Part shown: one piece after another, positions 28,256 through 36,939 of the stretch
Position numbering within the stretch: the stretch's first letter is position 1
Layout of the letters: each line of letters opens with the position of its first letter
NCBI GenBank assembly: GCA_030524175.1
Contig: JAUNHC010000016.1
Span: 1 to 64,000, forward strand
DNA: 64,000 nucleotides
Reading direction: 5' to 3'
Origin: Eubacteriales bacterium
GTDB taxonomy: Bacteria > Bacillota > Clostridia > Lachnospirales > Lachnospiraceae
Notes under the pieces: generated by a model
The model's input: only the letters and a program-made list of their open reading frames with translations
Told to the model about the DNA's origin: nothing
The model's database searches: none
Program-made: the position numbers and the translations under genes

Positions 28256-29932
28256 ATGTTGAAAAATATGAAAATCAGGACACGGATGCTGCTATCTTAC
28301 GCTGTTATCATTGTACTATGTCTTGCGGCAAGTGTGACGGCGCTTTTTATGATGAATCGGATCAGTGAGAATCTGACAAGCTTTTATGACAATAATTATA
28401 TTGTTACAGTCAAAGCCTGGACAGCCAGGCGAGAGATGCAGTATGCAAGGGCTGACATTCTGAAAGGGATTCTGGAGACAGATGATGCTGATATGCAGAC
28501 GGCGCTGGATAATGCCTCTGCTGCACTCACCAATATGCGTGCTGCATTTCCTGTGATCCGCGAACGTTTCAAGGGGGACATGGCACTAATGGATGAAATC
28601 GATTCTGTATTAGCCAAGGCGGTGGTTTACCGGGATCAGGTGTTTGATCTGGTAGCTGAAAAGAGAAATGAGGAAGCGTTCGCATTGATGAAAGCCAGCT
28701 ATATACCGTTGCTCAATGATATGGCGGACACACTGAATGAAATTTCAATACAGGCTGAGCGCAGTGCCAAGGAAAAGGTGGATGAAGGGCAGACGCTTCA
28801 GGCAACTTTTATGTTAGTTGTTATTGCAATTATTGTGTTGAATATTATTCTGGCTGTTTTACTGGCACTTTATATTTCCGATGGAATCCGAAGACCGGTG
28901 GAAGAAATCAGAAATACAGCGGAAAAAATGGCATCGGGAAGCTTAGATGTGTCAATAGATTACCATTCCAAGGATGAGTTGGGGAATTTGTCCGACAGTA
29001 TACGTTCTTTAATACATATATTCCGGGGGATTATCAGCGACATGGGCTATGGACTTAATGCTTTAGGAAACGGAGACTTCACAGTTGATTCCAAAGCAAA
29101 AGAGCTTTATGTAGGCGATTTTCAAAAGCTGAAAGTTTCCATGGACGAGATTATTAAGAAGCTGAGTGTGATGATGGTACAGATCAGTCAAGCCTCAGAC
29201 CAGATATTTGCCGGCAGCGACCAGGTTTCTTTTGGAGCTCAGACGGTGGCACAAGGTGCAACAGAGCAGGCTTCCGCCGCAGAAGAATTGGCAGCTTCAA
29301 TAAAAGAGGTATCATCCCAGGTCAGTACAAATGCACAAAATGCACGGTATGGCAGTGAACTGGCTGAAGCTGCCGGAATAAAAATCATAGAAAGTAACCG
29401 GGAAATGCAGGAGTTGATCACTGCAATGGAAGATATCAGAGATAAATCCGGTCAAATAGAAAAAGTGCTCAAAACTATTGAAGATATTGCTTTTCAGACC
29501 AACATCCTTGCGTTGAATGCTGCTGTGGAAGCAGCCCATGCTGACACAACAGGCAATGGTTTTGGGGTGGTAGCCGATGAGGTACGTAATCTGGCCCAGA
29601 AATCCACCGAAGCTTCTAAGAGTACAGCAACCCTGATCGAAGGGACCATTCAGGCTGTAAAACGGGGAACTGCACTGGCAGATGAAACAGCACACACACT
29701 TACAGAAGTGGTGGAAAATGCAAAACAAGTTGTGGTCGCGGCTGACAAGATTTCCAAAGCATGCAGTGAGCAGGCGGTATCCATTACCCAGGTAACCCAG
29801 AGCGTCAACCAGATATCAGATGTAGTGCAGAACAACTCGGCTACTGCGGAGGAAAGCGCTGCCGCCAGCGAGGAGCTTTCTGCCCAGGCGCATATTTTGA
29901 CAGGTCTGGTGAGCCAGTTTAAATTCAGATAA
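28256..29932 (+). CDS. Methyl-accepting chemotaxis protein
   Basis: A 558-residue transmembrane chemoreceptor. The order is: TM1 (about 10-32), an extracellular four-helix-bundle sensor with no PAS or Cache features (33-180), TM2 (about 182-206), HAMP (about 207-260; IRRPVEEIRNTAEKMASG), then a long coiled-coil signalling domain. The hairpin tip for CheA/CheW contact reads IAFQTNILALNAAVEAAHA, the near-invariant MCP motif. The start ATG 28256 has AGGGAGAA upstream. No che or flagellar genes are in the window. The 4HB_MCP-type sensor domain gives no ligand. Confidence 0.93.
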   Translation: MLKNMKIRTRMLLSYAVIIVLCLAASVTALFMMNRISENLTSFYDNNYIVTVKAWTARREMQYARADILKGILETDDADMQTALDNASAALTNMRAAFPVIRERFKGDMALMDEIDSVLAKAVVYRDQVFDLVAEKRNEEAFALMKASYIPLLNDMADTLNEISIQAERSAKEKVDEGQTLQATFMLVVIAIIVLNIILAVLLALYISDGIRRPVEEIRNTAEKMASGSLDVSIDYHSKDELGNLSDSIRSLIHIFRGIISDMGYGLNALGNGDFTVDSKAKELYVGDFQKLKVSMDEIIKKLSVMMVQISQASDQIFAGSDQVSFGAQTVAQGATEQASAAEELAASIKEVSSQVSTNAQNARYGSELAEAAGIKIIESNREMQELITAMEDIRDKSGQIEKVLKTIEDIAFQTNILALNAAVEAAHADTTGNGFGVVADEVRNLAQKSTEASKSTATLIEGTIQAVKRGTALADETAHTLTEVVENAKQVVVAADKISKACSEQAVSITQVTQSVNQISDVVQNNSATAEESAAASEELSAQAHILTGLVSQFKFR

Positions 29933-29956
29933 CCGGGGATATCAAGTATTGTCATT

Positions 29957-30883
29957 TCAGAGGCGGATGCACTCTCCTGTATGGGAAATATCATAGCCTG
30001 TCTGGTTTCTGAGACTTGTTTTGAAATCCTCAGAACACACTATTTCCAGCAAGGCAGAAAAACCGGGTTTTCCCATGGATGAGGTTTCTGCCACCAGATA
30101 CATGGGCAAGGTTTCCAAAGGCAGGAAAGAAAGGCACTGGGATTGTCTGGCAACATATTCTTCCCCCACTGCAGCATCAGCCTTATGGCCGGCCACAGCA
30201 GCAGCTGTTGACAGGTCAGAAACCAGCTCGTTGTGGTAACCGGATATTTCTTCTGGGGAAATTCCTAAGTGCTTTAGTTTTTCATCCAGGAAAATGCGGC
30301 GTGTACTTCCCTTTTCACGATTTGCAAGGATCACGTCTGCCCTTGTTAGGTCAGTGAGAGCAGTAATATTTTTAGGATTCCCCTTCTGAACATATAATCC
30401 GATAGGGTATTCGTAAAGGCACACTGCTTCCAGGGATATTCCGGGAACCAGTTTTCGGATAGTGTCCCTGTCAAGACTTGCAGAGGCAATATGCGCCTTC
30501 TGAAAATAAAGGGCATAGAGTCCGTTATAACTGTTCATATGAGACTGCAGAATGGGAAGTCCGTCAGGATGTACTGCCATCTGGCTCTGAAGAAGCTCAA
30601 GGGCCGGTGATGTCTGGCCGCTAAGGATCAAACCGCTGGAATGGAGGAGATAATCTCTCTTGAGCATTGAGCTTTCCGGCTGGGAGTCAGGGAGATGCAA
30701 TCCGCTTTCCCGGGCTCTTTGCTGAGAACTGTTCAGATATTGTGACAACTGTTCCTCACTGACCCTCAATTGTTTACCTATTTTGGAGGAATTTAATTCT
30801 CCCCGTTTGATCAATTCATATACGGTAGTCTTTTTAATTTTTAATTTATCGGCCACCTCCTGGGCAGTGTAAAGTTTATTCAT
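29957..30883 (-). CDS. HTH/PBP-like regulator, probably molybdate-responsive
   Basis: A 308-residue protein: an excisionase-type HTH (residues 1-55, YTAQEVADKLKIKKTTVYELIKRG) fused to a periplasmic-binding-protein-like domain of the PF12727 type (about 85-305; NSYNGLYALYFQKAHIASAS, TDLTRADVILANREKGSTRR). Such fusions commonly lie beside molybdate transport or molybdopterin genes and are thought to sense molybdate or tungstate in place of ModE. The ATG at 30883 overlaps the end of the molbindin gene by 8 bases (ATGAATAA), so an upstream in-frame start at 30901 is less likely. It is divergent from modABC. Confidence 0.8.
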   Translation of the reverse strand: MNKLYTAQEVADKLKIKKTTVYELIKRGELNSSKIGKQLRVSEEQLSQYLNSSQQRARESGLHLPDSQPESSMLKRDYLLHSSGLILSGQTSPALELLQSQMAVHPDGLPILQSHMNSYNGLYALYFQKAHIASASLDRDTIRKLVPGISLEAVCLYEYPIGLYVQKGNPKNITALTDLTRADVILANREKGSTRRIFLDEKLKHLGISPEEISGYHNELVSDLSTAAAVAGHKADAAVGEEYVARQSQCLSFLPLETLPMYLVAETSSMGKPGFSALLEIVCSEDFKTSLRNQTGYDISHTGECIRL

Positions 30884-31094
30884 CAATGCCCACCATAACA
30901 TTCGTGGCCTTGATCACCGCATAGGCATCAGAGCCTACTTCAAGCTTCAATTCCTCCACAGCAGCACAGGAGATTGTAGCCACGATAATATTTCCGCCTC
31001 CGATATCTATGGAGACGATAGAATTGACGGCTCCTTTATTAATGTTGATGACTTTTCCTTTTAATTGATTGCGTGCGCTCAGTTTCATATCCAT
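30876..31094 (-). CDS. Molbindin (single Mop/TOBE domain)
   Basis: A 72-residue protein made of one Mop domain: LSARNQLKGKVININKGAVN, VSIDIGGGNIIVATI, VGSDAYAVIKATNVMV. Free-standing Mop proteins form hexamers that bind molybdate or tungstate and act as a store or buffer in the cytoplasm. It is translationally coupled to the HTH/PBP-like regulator and divergent from modA. In many bacteria the Mop unit is the C-terminus of ModC or ModE; here it is a separate gene. Confidence 0.88.
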   Translation of the reverse strand: MDMKLSARNQLKGKVININKGAVNSIVSIDIGGGNIIVATISCAAVEELKLEVGSDAYAVIKATNVMVGIDE

Positions 31095-31237
31095 TAACCT
31101 CTTTTCTTATTTTTCCTTATTCCGTAAAGTTCTCTATACATTCATCCATAAAAATCCCAGGGGACAACAGATGGACCTGTCTCCGTGTTTTCAGCACAGA
31201 TTACTTGCTGAATGCATAAAGACCACCGGAACATTTT

Positions 31238-31248
31238 TGAACAGTTAC
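31238..31248. repeat. Single copy of the MITE terminal repeat
   Basis: TGAACAGTTAC is identical to the 11-bp end of the miniature elements at 51800 and 63790. No matching left end or target duplication is found nearby, so it may be a remnant or chance. Confidence 0.3.
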
Positions 31249-31329
31249 AATATGATTGCTATGCCCGGATCACAGGCCGGCAACAGTCACACCATGTGTT
31301 TAAAAATATGATATCATGCCAACCCTATC

Positions 31330-31358
31330 TTGACAAGAATGTAATAATTAGATAAAAT
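31330..31358 (+). promoter_or_regulatory. Promoter of modABC
   Basis: TTGACA (31330-31335), 17-bp spacer, TAAAAT (31353-31358). A palindrome ATGATATCAT lies just upstream (31308-31317) and is a candidate site for the divergent HTH/PBP-like regulator. The remainder of the 31095-31417 gap holds no gene. Confidence 0.65.
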
Positions 31359-31417
31359 GAATAAAACATAACAAAACAGAACAAAAATAAACTAAATGGA
31401 AAAGGAGAGTCGGGATA

Positions 31418-32305
31418 ATGAAGAAGAAATTTTTAGCAGCAGTGATTGCAGGAACTTTGGCCGCAGGTTTATGCTGCAGTAATGTAATGGCAGTATCCGG
31501 AGATACTTCAGAAATTAAGGGAGAGGTATATACCTTCATAGCAGCCAGCCTAAGCAATGCAATGGAAGAGATACAGAAGGATTTTAATGAGATTTATCCC
31601 GATGTTGAGATTCTTTATAATGCAGACAGTTCAGGTACCCTCCAGACACAGATAGAAGAAGGGGCACGATGTGATATTTTCTTTTCCGCAGCCCGGAAGC
31701 AGATGGATGCTCTGATCCAGGGCGGACAGGCGAAGAAGGATTCAGTTGTGGACCTTTTGGAAAATAAAGTGGTTTTGATCAAGCCAAAGGACGGCCATAC
31801 TAAGGTGACTGGTTTTGAGAATATTACCCAGGCGGAGAATCTTGCCTTGGCTGGTGACAGTGTACCGGTGGGACAGTATGCAAGGGAGATTTTTGCCAAT
31901 CTTGGTATCTCTGATGATGTGGATAAGATGGAAATTAACGAAGGTAAAAATGTCACAGAGGTTTTGGCCGCAGTAAGTGAAGGCAGCAATGAGGTGGGAG
32001 TAGTCTATGCTACTGACGCTGCGTCTGTGGCAGACAGTGTGGAGATAATCGCAGAAGCTCCGGAAGGAAGCCTGCAGACACCGGTTCTTTATCCGGTGGG
32101 ACTGATCGAGGATCAGGAGGCAGGAGAGGAAGACACTGAGGCAGCTGATGCTTTCCTTAAATATCTTCAGACAGATGCTGCGTTGAAGGTGTTTGAAGAA
32201 TATGGTTTTACACCTTATACAGCCAATGAGACAGAAGCAGCGGAGGATGCCGCAGCAGCAGATTCAGAGGCATCAGATAAGGCTGAAACAGAAGAAGCAG
32301 CCTGA
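31418..32305 (+). CDS. modA: Molybdate-binding protein of ABC importer
   Basis: A 295-residue type II binding protein. The signal peptide is MKKK plus a hydrophobic core; the sequence AAGLCCSNVMAV contains Cys but no canonical lipobox residue before it. The mature part has the ModA pattern: FIAASLSNAMEEI, YNADSSGTLQTQIEEGARCDIFFSA, and VVYATDAASV. The last 30 residues are a low-complexity Ala/Glu/Asp/Ser tail not usual in ModA. AAAGGAGAG precedes ATG 31418. It is first of modABC. Confidence 0.92.
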   Translation: MKKKFLAAVIAGTLAAGLCCSNVMAVSGDTSEIKGEVYTFIAASLSNAMEEIQKDFNEIYPDVEILYNADSSGTLQTQIEEGARCDIFFSAARKQMDALIQGGQAKKDSVVDLLENKVVLIKPKDGHTKVTGFENITQAENLALAGDSVPVGQYAREIFANLGISDDVDKMEINEGKNVTEVLAAVSEGSNEVGVVYATDAASVADSVEIIAEAPEGSLQTPVLYPVGLIEDQEAGEEDTEAADAFLKYLQTDAALKVFEEYGFTPYTANETEAAEDAAAADSEASDKAETEEAA

Positions 32306-32345
32306 GGGCCGTCTGTGTTTACTACGATAAAGGCGGATACATACA

Positions 32346-33041
32346 ATGATGGAGTTTTTACAGGAAATTAACTGGAGTCCTTTGTGGATTTCGTTAAAAA
32401 CAGGAATCGTGGCAACTTTCATAGCCTTTTTTCTGGGCATATTCTGTGCGAGAAAGATTATGAAGATCAATCCTACAGCCAGAGGAATTCTTGACGGTAT
32501 TCTAACTATGCCTCTTGTTCTGCCGCCTACGGTGGCAGGATTTTTCCTGTTGCTGCTTTTTAGCGTAAAACGGCCCTTGGGTAAGTTCATGCTTGAGAAT
32601 TTTGACTGGAAAATTGTCCAGACCTGGAAAGGCTGTGTCATTGCTGCGGCGGTGATAGCCTTTCCGCTGATGTACCGCAATGCTCGGGCTGCTTTTGAAC
32701 AGGTGGATGTGAATCTGATATACGCCGGGCAGACACTGGGAATGAGTGACAGTAAAATTTTCTGGAAAGTAGTTATGCCTACAGCCGCTCCGGGTATTGC
32801 ATCAGGTACTGTTCTTGCTTTTGCCCGGGCAATCGGCGAGTACGGCGCTACCTCCATGCTGGCAGGGAATATCCTTGGAAAAACAAGAACAGTTTCTGTG
32901 GCCATTGCATCGGAGACGGCTGCCGGAAACTATGGAATGGCAGGATTTTGGGTTGTGGTGATCGTATTCATTTCCTTTATTATTGTGGCAGCTATCAATA
33001 TTGTCTCAGGAAAAGGGATGAAAACAAAAAGATGGATTTAG
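32346..33041 (+). CDS. modB: Molybdate ABC transporter permease
   Basis: A 231-residue inner-membrane permease with five to six hydrophobic segments. The cytoplasmic EAA-type coupling loop is AGQTLGMSDSKIFWKVVMPTA, cited here in part (GQTLGMSDSKIFWKV), followed by ARAIGEYGATSMLAGN, which is highly characteristic of ModB. The N-terminus PLWISLKTGIVATFIAFFLG also fits. Start ATG 32346 (ATG ATG) has only a weak site. It follows modA by 40 bp. Confidence 0.93.
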   Translation: MMEFLQEINWSPLWISLKTGIVATFIAFFLGIFCARKIMKINPTARGILDGILTMPLVLPPTVAGFFLLLLFSVKRPLGKFMLENFDWKIVQTWKGCVIAAAVIAFPLMYRNARAAFEQVDVNLIYAGQTLGMSDSKIFWKVVMPTAAPGIASGTVLAFARAIGEYGATSMLAGNILGKTRTVSVAIASETAAGNYGMAGFWVVVIVFISFIIVAAINIVSGKGMKTKRWI

Positions 33042-33081
33042 TTACTCCATCCAGCCAAAAACCATAGTGACAGCACTGAAT

Positions 33082-33096
33082 ATGAATGTGTCAGCA
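33082..33096 (+). repeat. Direct repeat flanking modC, left copy
   Basis: ATGAATGTGTCAGCA is identical to 34303-34317. Both copies are preceded by CAGCACTG (33071-33078 and 34284-34291). Confidence 0.5.
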
Positions 33097-33113
33097 TGAG
33101 AAAGGAATATCTG

Positions 33114-34166
33114 ATGGCAGTGGTTATAGATATTGAAAAGCATTTCCGGGGTTTCAGCCTGGATGTAAAGTGGGAGAGCAGTTCCCGCACAATGGGTATC
33201 CTGGGGGCTTCCGGAAGTGGTAAGAGCATGACACTGCGCTGTATCGCCGGAATTGAAAAGCCGGATTCCGGAAAAATTGTGGTTGGGGGAAGAACTGTGT
33301 TTGATTCCGGTCAGGGGATCGATCTCAGGCCTCAGGAGCGGAGAATCGGATATTTATTCCAGAATTATGCCCTGTTCCCGTCCATGACTGTGCAGGAGAA
33401 TATAGGATGCGGTTTTCGGGGGTCCAGACAGGAACTGGAATCAAGGGTAAAGGATTATCTTAGACGTTATCAGCTGGAGGGGCTGGAAAAGCATTATCCA
33501 TCCCAACTGTCTGGAGGCCAGCAGCAGAGAGTTGCCCTGGCCAGGATGATGATAGGAGAGCCGGAGATGATTCTCCTTGACGAGCCATTTTCTGCGCTTG
33601 ACGGATATTTAAAAGATGTGATGCAGAGGGATATGCAGGAATTTCTGAAGGAATACACAGGAGATATGATGCTTGTGACCCACAGCAGAGATGAAGCGTA
33701 TAAGTTTTGTACAGAGCTGATGCTTATGAGGGACGGCAGACCTATAATTTCAGGAGGTACAAAGGATCTTTTTGAACATCCCCGCCTTTTGGATGCCGCA
33801 AGACTTACCGGCTGTAAAAATTATTCCAGGATTGAAAAACTGGATGATGACCATGTGTATGCACTAGACTGGGGAATGAAGCTTCGGACAGCGGAAAAAG
33901 TGTCAAGAGAGTATACCCATGTGGGAATCAGAGGTCATTGGATGCGCCCGGCAGAGGAGGAAGGGGACAACTGTCTTCCCCTGGAGATCGTAGAATATAT
34001 AGAGACAACCTTTGAACATCAGTATCTGCTGAGAAATCCAAGATTTGCCCAGTCAGAGAGTCTGTGGTGGATGCGTCCGAAAGCCAGTTTTGAGGAACTG
34101 CCTGATGCGGGAGTTCCGCCCTGCCTGTTTCTTCCCCCGGAGCATTTGATGCTGCTAAAGCAATAG
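33114..34166 (+). CDS. modC: Molybdate ABC transporter ATPase
   Basis: A 350-residue ABC ATPase. Walker A is GASGSGKS, the Q-loop is LFQNYALFPSMTV, the signature is LSGGQQQRVALARMM and Walker B is MILLDEPFSAL. The C-terminal 110 residues form a regulatory extension (YSRIEKLDDDHVYALDWG, THVGIRGHWMRP), but a clear Mop repeat is not evident; the Mop domain is encoded separately at 30876. AAAGGA 7 bases upstream favours ATG 33114 over the in-frame ATG at 33096. It is the last gene of modABC. Confidence 0.92.
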   Translation: MAVVIDIEKHFRGFSLDVKWESSSRTMGILGASGSGKSMTLRCIAGIEKPDSGKIVVGGRTVFDSGQGIDLRPQERRIGYLFQNYALFPSMTVQENIGCGFRGSRQELESRVKDYLRRYQLEGLEKHYPSQLSGGQQQRVALARMMIGEPEMILLDEPFSALDGYLKDVMQRDMQEFLKEYTGDMMLVTHSRDEAYKFCTELMLMRDGRPIISGGTKDLFEHPRLLDAARLTGCKNYSRIEKLDDDHVYALDWGMKLRTAEKVSREYTHVGIRGHWMRPAEEEGDNCLPLEIVEYIETTFEHQYLLRNPRFAQSESLWWMRPKASFEELPDAGVPPCLFLPPEHLMLLKQ

Positions 34167-34182
34167 AAGGAGAATATATATA

Positions 34183-34238
34183 CAGCCCCATACGAGAGAT
34201 TTCTTCTGCGGCAGAAGGATATCTCTCATATGGGGCTG
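34183..34238 (+). terminator. Long hairpin ending modABC
   Basis: CAGCCCCATA-C-GAGAGAT (34183-34200) pairs with ATCTCTC-ATATGGGGCTG (to 34238); an inner TTCTTCTGC/GCAGAAGGA extends it. The T tract is weak (GTACTTCGCTTTCTT). Confidence 0.65.
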
Positions 34239-34302
34239 CTGTACTTCGCTTTCTTCCTCCGCCTTGCAGACTGACAAAATATGCAGCACTGTTAGGCTAA
34301 AC

Positions 34303-34317
34303 ATGAATGTGTCAGCA
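34303..34317 (+). repeat. Direct repeat flanking modC, right copy
   Basis: ATGAATGTGTCAGCA, identical to 33082-33096, in the gap between modC and the CdaR-like gene. Confidence 0.5.
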
Positions 34318-34363
34318 CACTAGATGTAAGCTGCATAAAAGATTACTGGCATACAACGTATGT

Positions 34364-35452
34364 TTACGAACGTTGATTCACACAGTATTTAATATAATCA
34401 ACCACCATCATTGACAGCTTAAAGGTGAGTGCATCCTCAAAGGTACGGATGTCCAGGCCGAATTTCTTCTGAAGCTTTTCAAAACGGTATACCAGAGTGT
34501 TACGGTGCACATATAGCTGCCGGGATGTCTCAGAAAGATTCAGGTTGTTTTCAAAGAAGGTACGGATGGTGATGAGAGTTTCCTCATCCAGGGAATCCAG
34601 CGTTTCGTCTTTGAATATTTCATCAATAAACATTTCGCAGATGGACACGGGAAGCTGGTAGATCAGTCTTCCGATACCAAGCTTACTGTAACCGAATACA
34701 TTTTTTTCTGCATAAAAAATCTTGCCAACCTCAAGAGCTGTTCGGGCTTCCTTGTAGGCATTGGAGAGATGCTTGATGTCATCTGCAATATTACTGTAGG
34801 ACACCCATGCAGAGGTCATGGCTTCTGTGTTCAGCATATCCACAAGCATGAAAGCGATACTCTGCAGATCTTCATATGTTTCTGTAGACTGAAGTTCCCG
34901 GACTATAATGATGCCAGAATCGTCCAGGGCAGTGATGAAATCCTTGGTTCTGGCAGAAAAGATATTCCGGATGGTTGCCAGAGCGTTTTCGTCCTTGGCC
35001 TGCTTGGTTTCCACAAGAAAGACAGCCCGGCGCACAGAGGTGGCTACATGGAGCTTCTTGGCCCGGTTAAAGGCATCTACCTCAGAGTATGAGTCCAGCA
35101 GCAGGTTCTGCATGAACATGTTCTTATCATTCTTTTCTGCATATGCGGTGAGCAGGCTCTGTATCTGACACACTGCCAATTCTCCGATCGTGGTCATTGC
35201 TTCGCCGTTTCCCCATACAATGAGAACGAAGATAAGCTGGCTGCCTTCCAGTATTTTGTACAAACAGCAGGATGTATTTGAAACGCACAGAGCCTGTCCG
35301 TCTTTAAATTCTTCAAGCCTGGAGGCCGCCGGGAGATTCTTGTCACAGGTACTTGCATAAATACTGTCATCTGCATTCAGCAGACAAAAATCCAGCCGGC
35401 TTATATTTTTCCAATCCTCAAGGCATTTCTGCAATATTTGCTGTGTTTTCAT
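34364..35452 (-). CDS. CdaR/PucR-type transcriptional regulator
   Basis: A 362-residue regulator. The N-terminal half is a sensory region with several Cys residues (ALCVSNTSCCLYKIL). A GGDEF-like central fold covers about 135-270. The C-terminal HTH_30 motif covers about 300-355 (NNLNLSETSRQLYVHRNTLVYRFEKLQKKFGLD, of which RNTLVYRFEKL is the diagnostic part). Family members include the sugar-diacid regulator CdaR and PucR. It lies downstream of the MsmX-like ATPase gene on the same strand, with a hairpin and a possible promoter between them. Effector unknown. AAAGGA precedes ATG 35452. Confidence 0.87.
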   Translation of the reverse strand: MKTQQILQKCLEDWKNISRLDFCLLNADDSIYASTCDKNLPAASRLEEFKDGQALCVSNTSCCLYKILEGSQLIFVLIVWGNGEAMTTIGELAVCQIQSLLTAYAEKNDKNMFMQNLLLDSYSEVDAFNRAKKLHVATSVRRAVFLVETKQAKDENALATIRNIFSARTKDFITALDDSGIIIVRELQSTETYEDLQSIAFMLVDMLNTEAMTSAWVSYSNIADDIKHLSNAYKEARTALEVGKIFYAEKNVFGYSKLGIGRLIYQLPVSICEMFIDEIFKDETLDSLDEETLITIRTFFENNLNLSETSRQLYVHRNTLVYRFEKLQKKFGLDIRTFEDALTFKLSMMVVDYIKYCVNQRS

Positions 35453-35534
35453 TTTTGTATCCTTTCGGTAGAAATTGTTTTAAAGGAATCTAATCTCGCC
35501 TGTCGCCTTCGGCTCGGGCTCGCTAAGTGTTCTC

Positions 35535-35543
35535 ATTATATCA
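35535..35543 (-). promoter_or_regulatory. Extended -10 for the CdaR-like gene
   Basis: The - strand reads TGATATAAT (35543-35535), an extended -10. The leader of about 75 nt contains an imperfect GC-rich hairpin (GCCTGTCGCCTTCGG region). Confidence 0.45.
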
Positions 35544-35548
35544 CAAAG

Positions 35549-35573
35549 ACCCGGGGATGTGTCCCCCCGGGCC
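35549..35573 (-). terminator. Hairpin downstream of the MsmX-type ATPase gene
   Basis: CCCGGGG (35550-35556) and CCCCGGG (35565-35571) pair on either strand. On the - strand TCTTTGT follows, giving a moderate terminator. Confidence 0.6.
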
Positions 35574-35594
35574 TTAAAAAGATTCCTACAATAA

Positions 35595-36707
35595 TTAGTT
35601 TGTGATTACCAGTTCTGTTTCTTTATCGAAGAAATGAGATTTCTCCATATCGAAAGCAAATTTGATCGGGTCACCTGTCTTGGAGGTAGTACGTGGGTCA
35701 ACACGTGCAGTTACCTGAGTTCCGTTTACATCGAAGTATAGGAATACTTCAGCACCCAGAAGCTCGTAAACCTTAACAACAGAAGTCATAGGTTTGCTTG
35801 GAGTAGCCTCGATGAACATTTCGGAATCATGGATATTCTCAGGACGGATACCCATAACAACTGTTTTACCGATGTAACCGCCGTCTTTCAGAGCTTTTGC
35901 TTTAGCAGCCGGAACTACAAGGTCATATTCGCCGATAGTAGCGATAACATCGCCGCCCTTCTGAGAGATCACAGCATCCAGGAAGTTCATCTGCGGAGAT
36001 CCCATGAAGCCTGCTACGAACAGGTTCTGAGGTTTCTGATACAGATTCTGAGGAGTATCTACCTGCTGAACAATACCATCTTTCATAACAACGATTCTGG
36101 TACCAAGTGTCATAGCCTCTGTCTGGTCATGTGTTACATAGATGATAGTAGCACCAAGTCTCTGGTGGATCTTGGAAATCTCAATACGCATCTGTACACG
36201 AAGTTTTGCATCCAGGTTGGACAGCGGCTCATCCATAAGGAATACCTTAGGATTACGAACGATAGCACGGCCCATGGCAACACGCTGTCTCTGACCACCG
36301 GAAAGAGCCTTCGGTTTACGGTCAAGAAGCTTCTCCAGGTCAAGGATCCTTGCTGCTTCACGTACTTCTTTGTCAATCTGGTCTTTCGGAACTTTACGAA
36401 GCTTAAGGCCGAATGCCATGTTGTCATAAACTGTCATATGAGGATACAGAGCGTAGTTCTGGAATACCATTGCGATATCACGGTCCTTAGGCTCTACGTC
36501 ATTCATAACTTTATCGCCGATTTTCAAGGTACCGCTGGAGATTTCTTCCAGACCGGCAATCATACGGAGTGTGGTAGATTTACCGCATCCGGATGGTCCT
36601 ACGAAAATGATAAATTCTTTGTCATCAATTTCCAGATTGAAGTCTTTAACTGCCTGGAAACCATTAGGATACTGTTTGTTAATGTGCTGTAATGATAAGC
36701 TTGCCAT
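35595..36707 (-). CDS. ugpC: Multi-sugar ABC transporter ATPase (MsmX/UgpC type)
   Basis: A 370-residue CUT1-type ATPase. Walker A is GPSGCGKSTTL (about 39-49), the Q-loop is VFQNYALYPHMTV, the signature is LSGGQRQRVAMGRA, Walker B is VFLMDEPLSNL and the H-loop is YVTHDQTEAM. A C-terminal TOBE-type domain follows from about residue 235 (MGIRPENIHDSEMF). In Firmicutes one such gene, lying apart from any permeases, energises many CUT1 sugar importers. The importer at 44278-47679 has no ATPase of its own and is a likely client. GGAGGA precedes ATG 36707. Confidence 0.93.
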   Translation of the reverse strand: MASLSLQHINKQYPNGFQAVKDFNLEIDDKEFIIFVGPSGCGKSTTLRMIAGLEEISSGTLKIGDKVMNDVEPKDRDIAMVFQNYALYPHMTVYDNMAFGLKLRKVPKDQIDKEVREAARILDLEKLLDRKPKALSGGQRQRVAMGRAIVRNPKVFLMDEPLSNLDAKLRVQMRIEISKIHQRLGATIIYVTHDQTEAMTLGTRIVVMKDGIVQQVDTPQNLYQKPQNLFVAGFMGSPQMNFLDAVISQKGGDVIATIGEYDLVVPAAKAKALKDGGYIGKTVVMGIRPENIHDSEMFIEATPSKPMTSVVKVYELLGAEVFLYFDVNGTQVTARVDPRTTSKTGDPIKFAFDMEKSHFFDKETELVITN

Positions 36708-36939
36708 GATTCTTCCTCCAAAATAATCTTTTTAATATGTTCGCTGTTACGTTGTAGTTGTTTTTCATCTGTAAACAGTATAGCGAAAAGACCTGAAAAG
36801 GGCTAGGGAAGAATCGTACAAACTTTTTTTTGGTTTCTTGTCAATCTGACGAAAAAAACCAAGGTGTTTTTTCGTCATACTGTCAAAAGGATAAGGGATG
36901 TGTACAAACCAGGGGCTCTTTGAACAGGAAATACAGAAA

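Noticed and set aside
31238-31248. A third full MITE copy near modA
   Set aside because: Only the 11-bp end is present; no opposite end, inner hairpin or target duplication could be found within 200 bp.
35829-36692. 287-codon open frame on the + strand opposite the sugar ATPase gene
   Set aside because: It is fully antisense to a clear ABC ATPase with all motifs, and the product is Cys/His/Phe-rich with no domain; a shadow frame.
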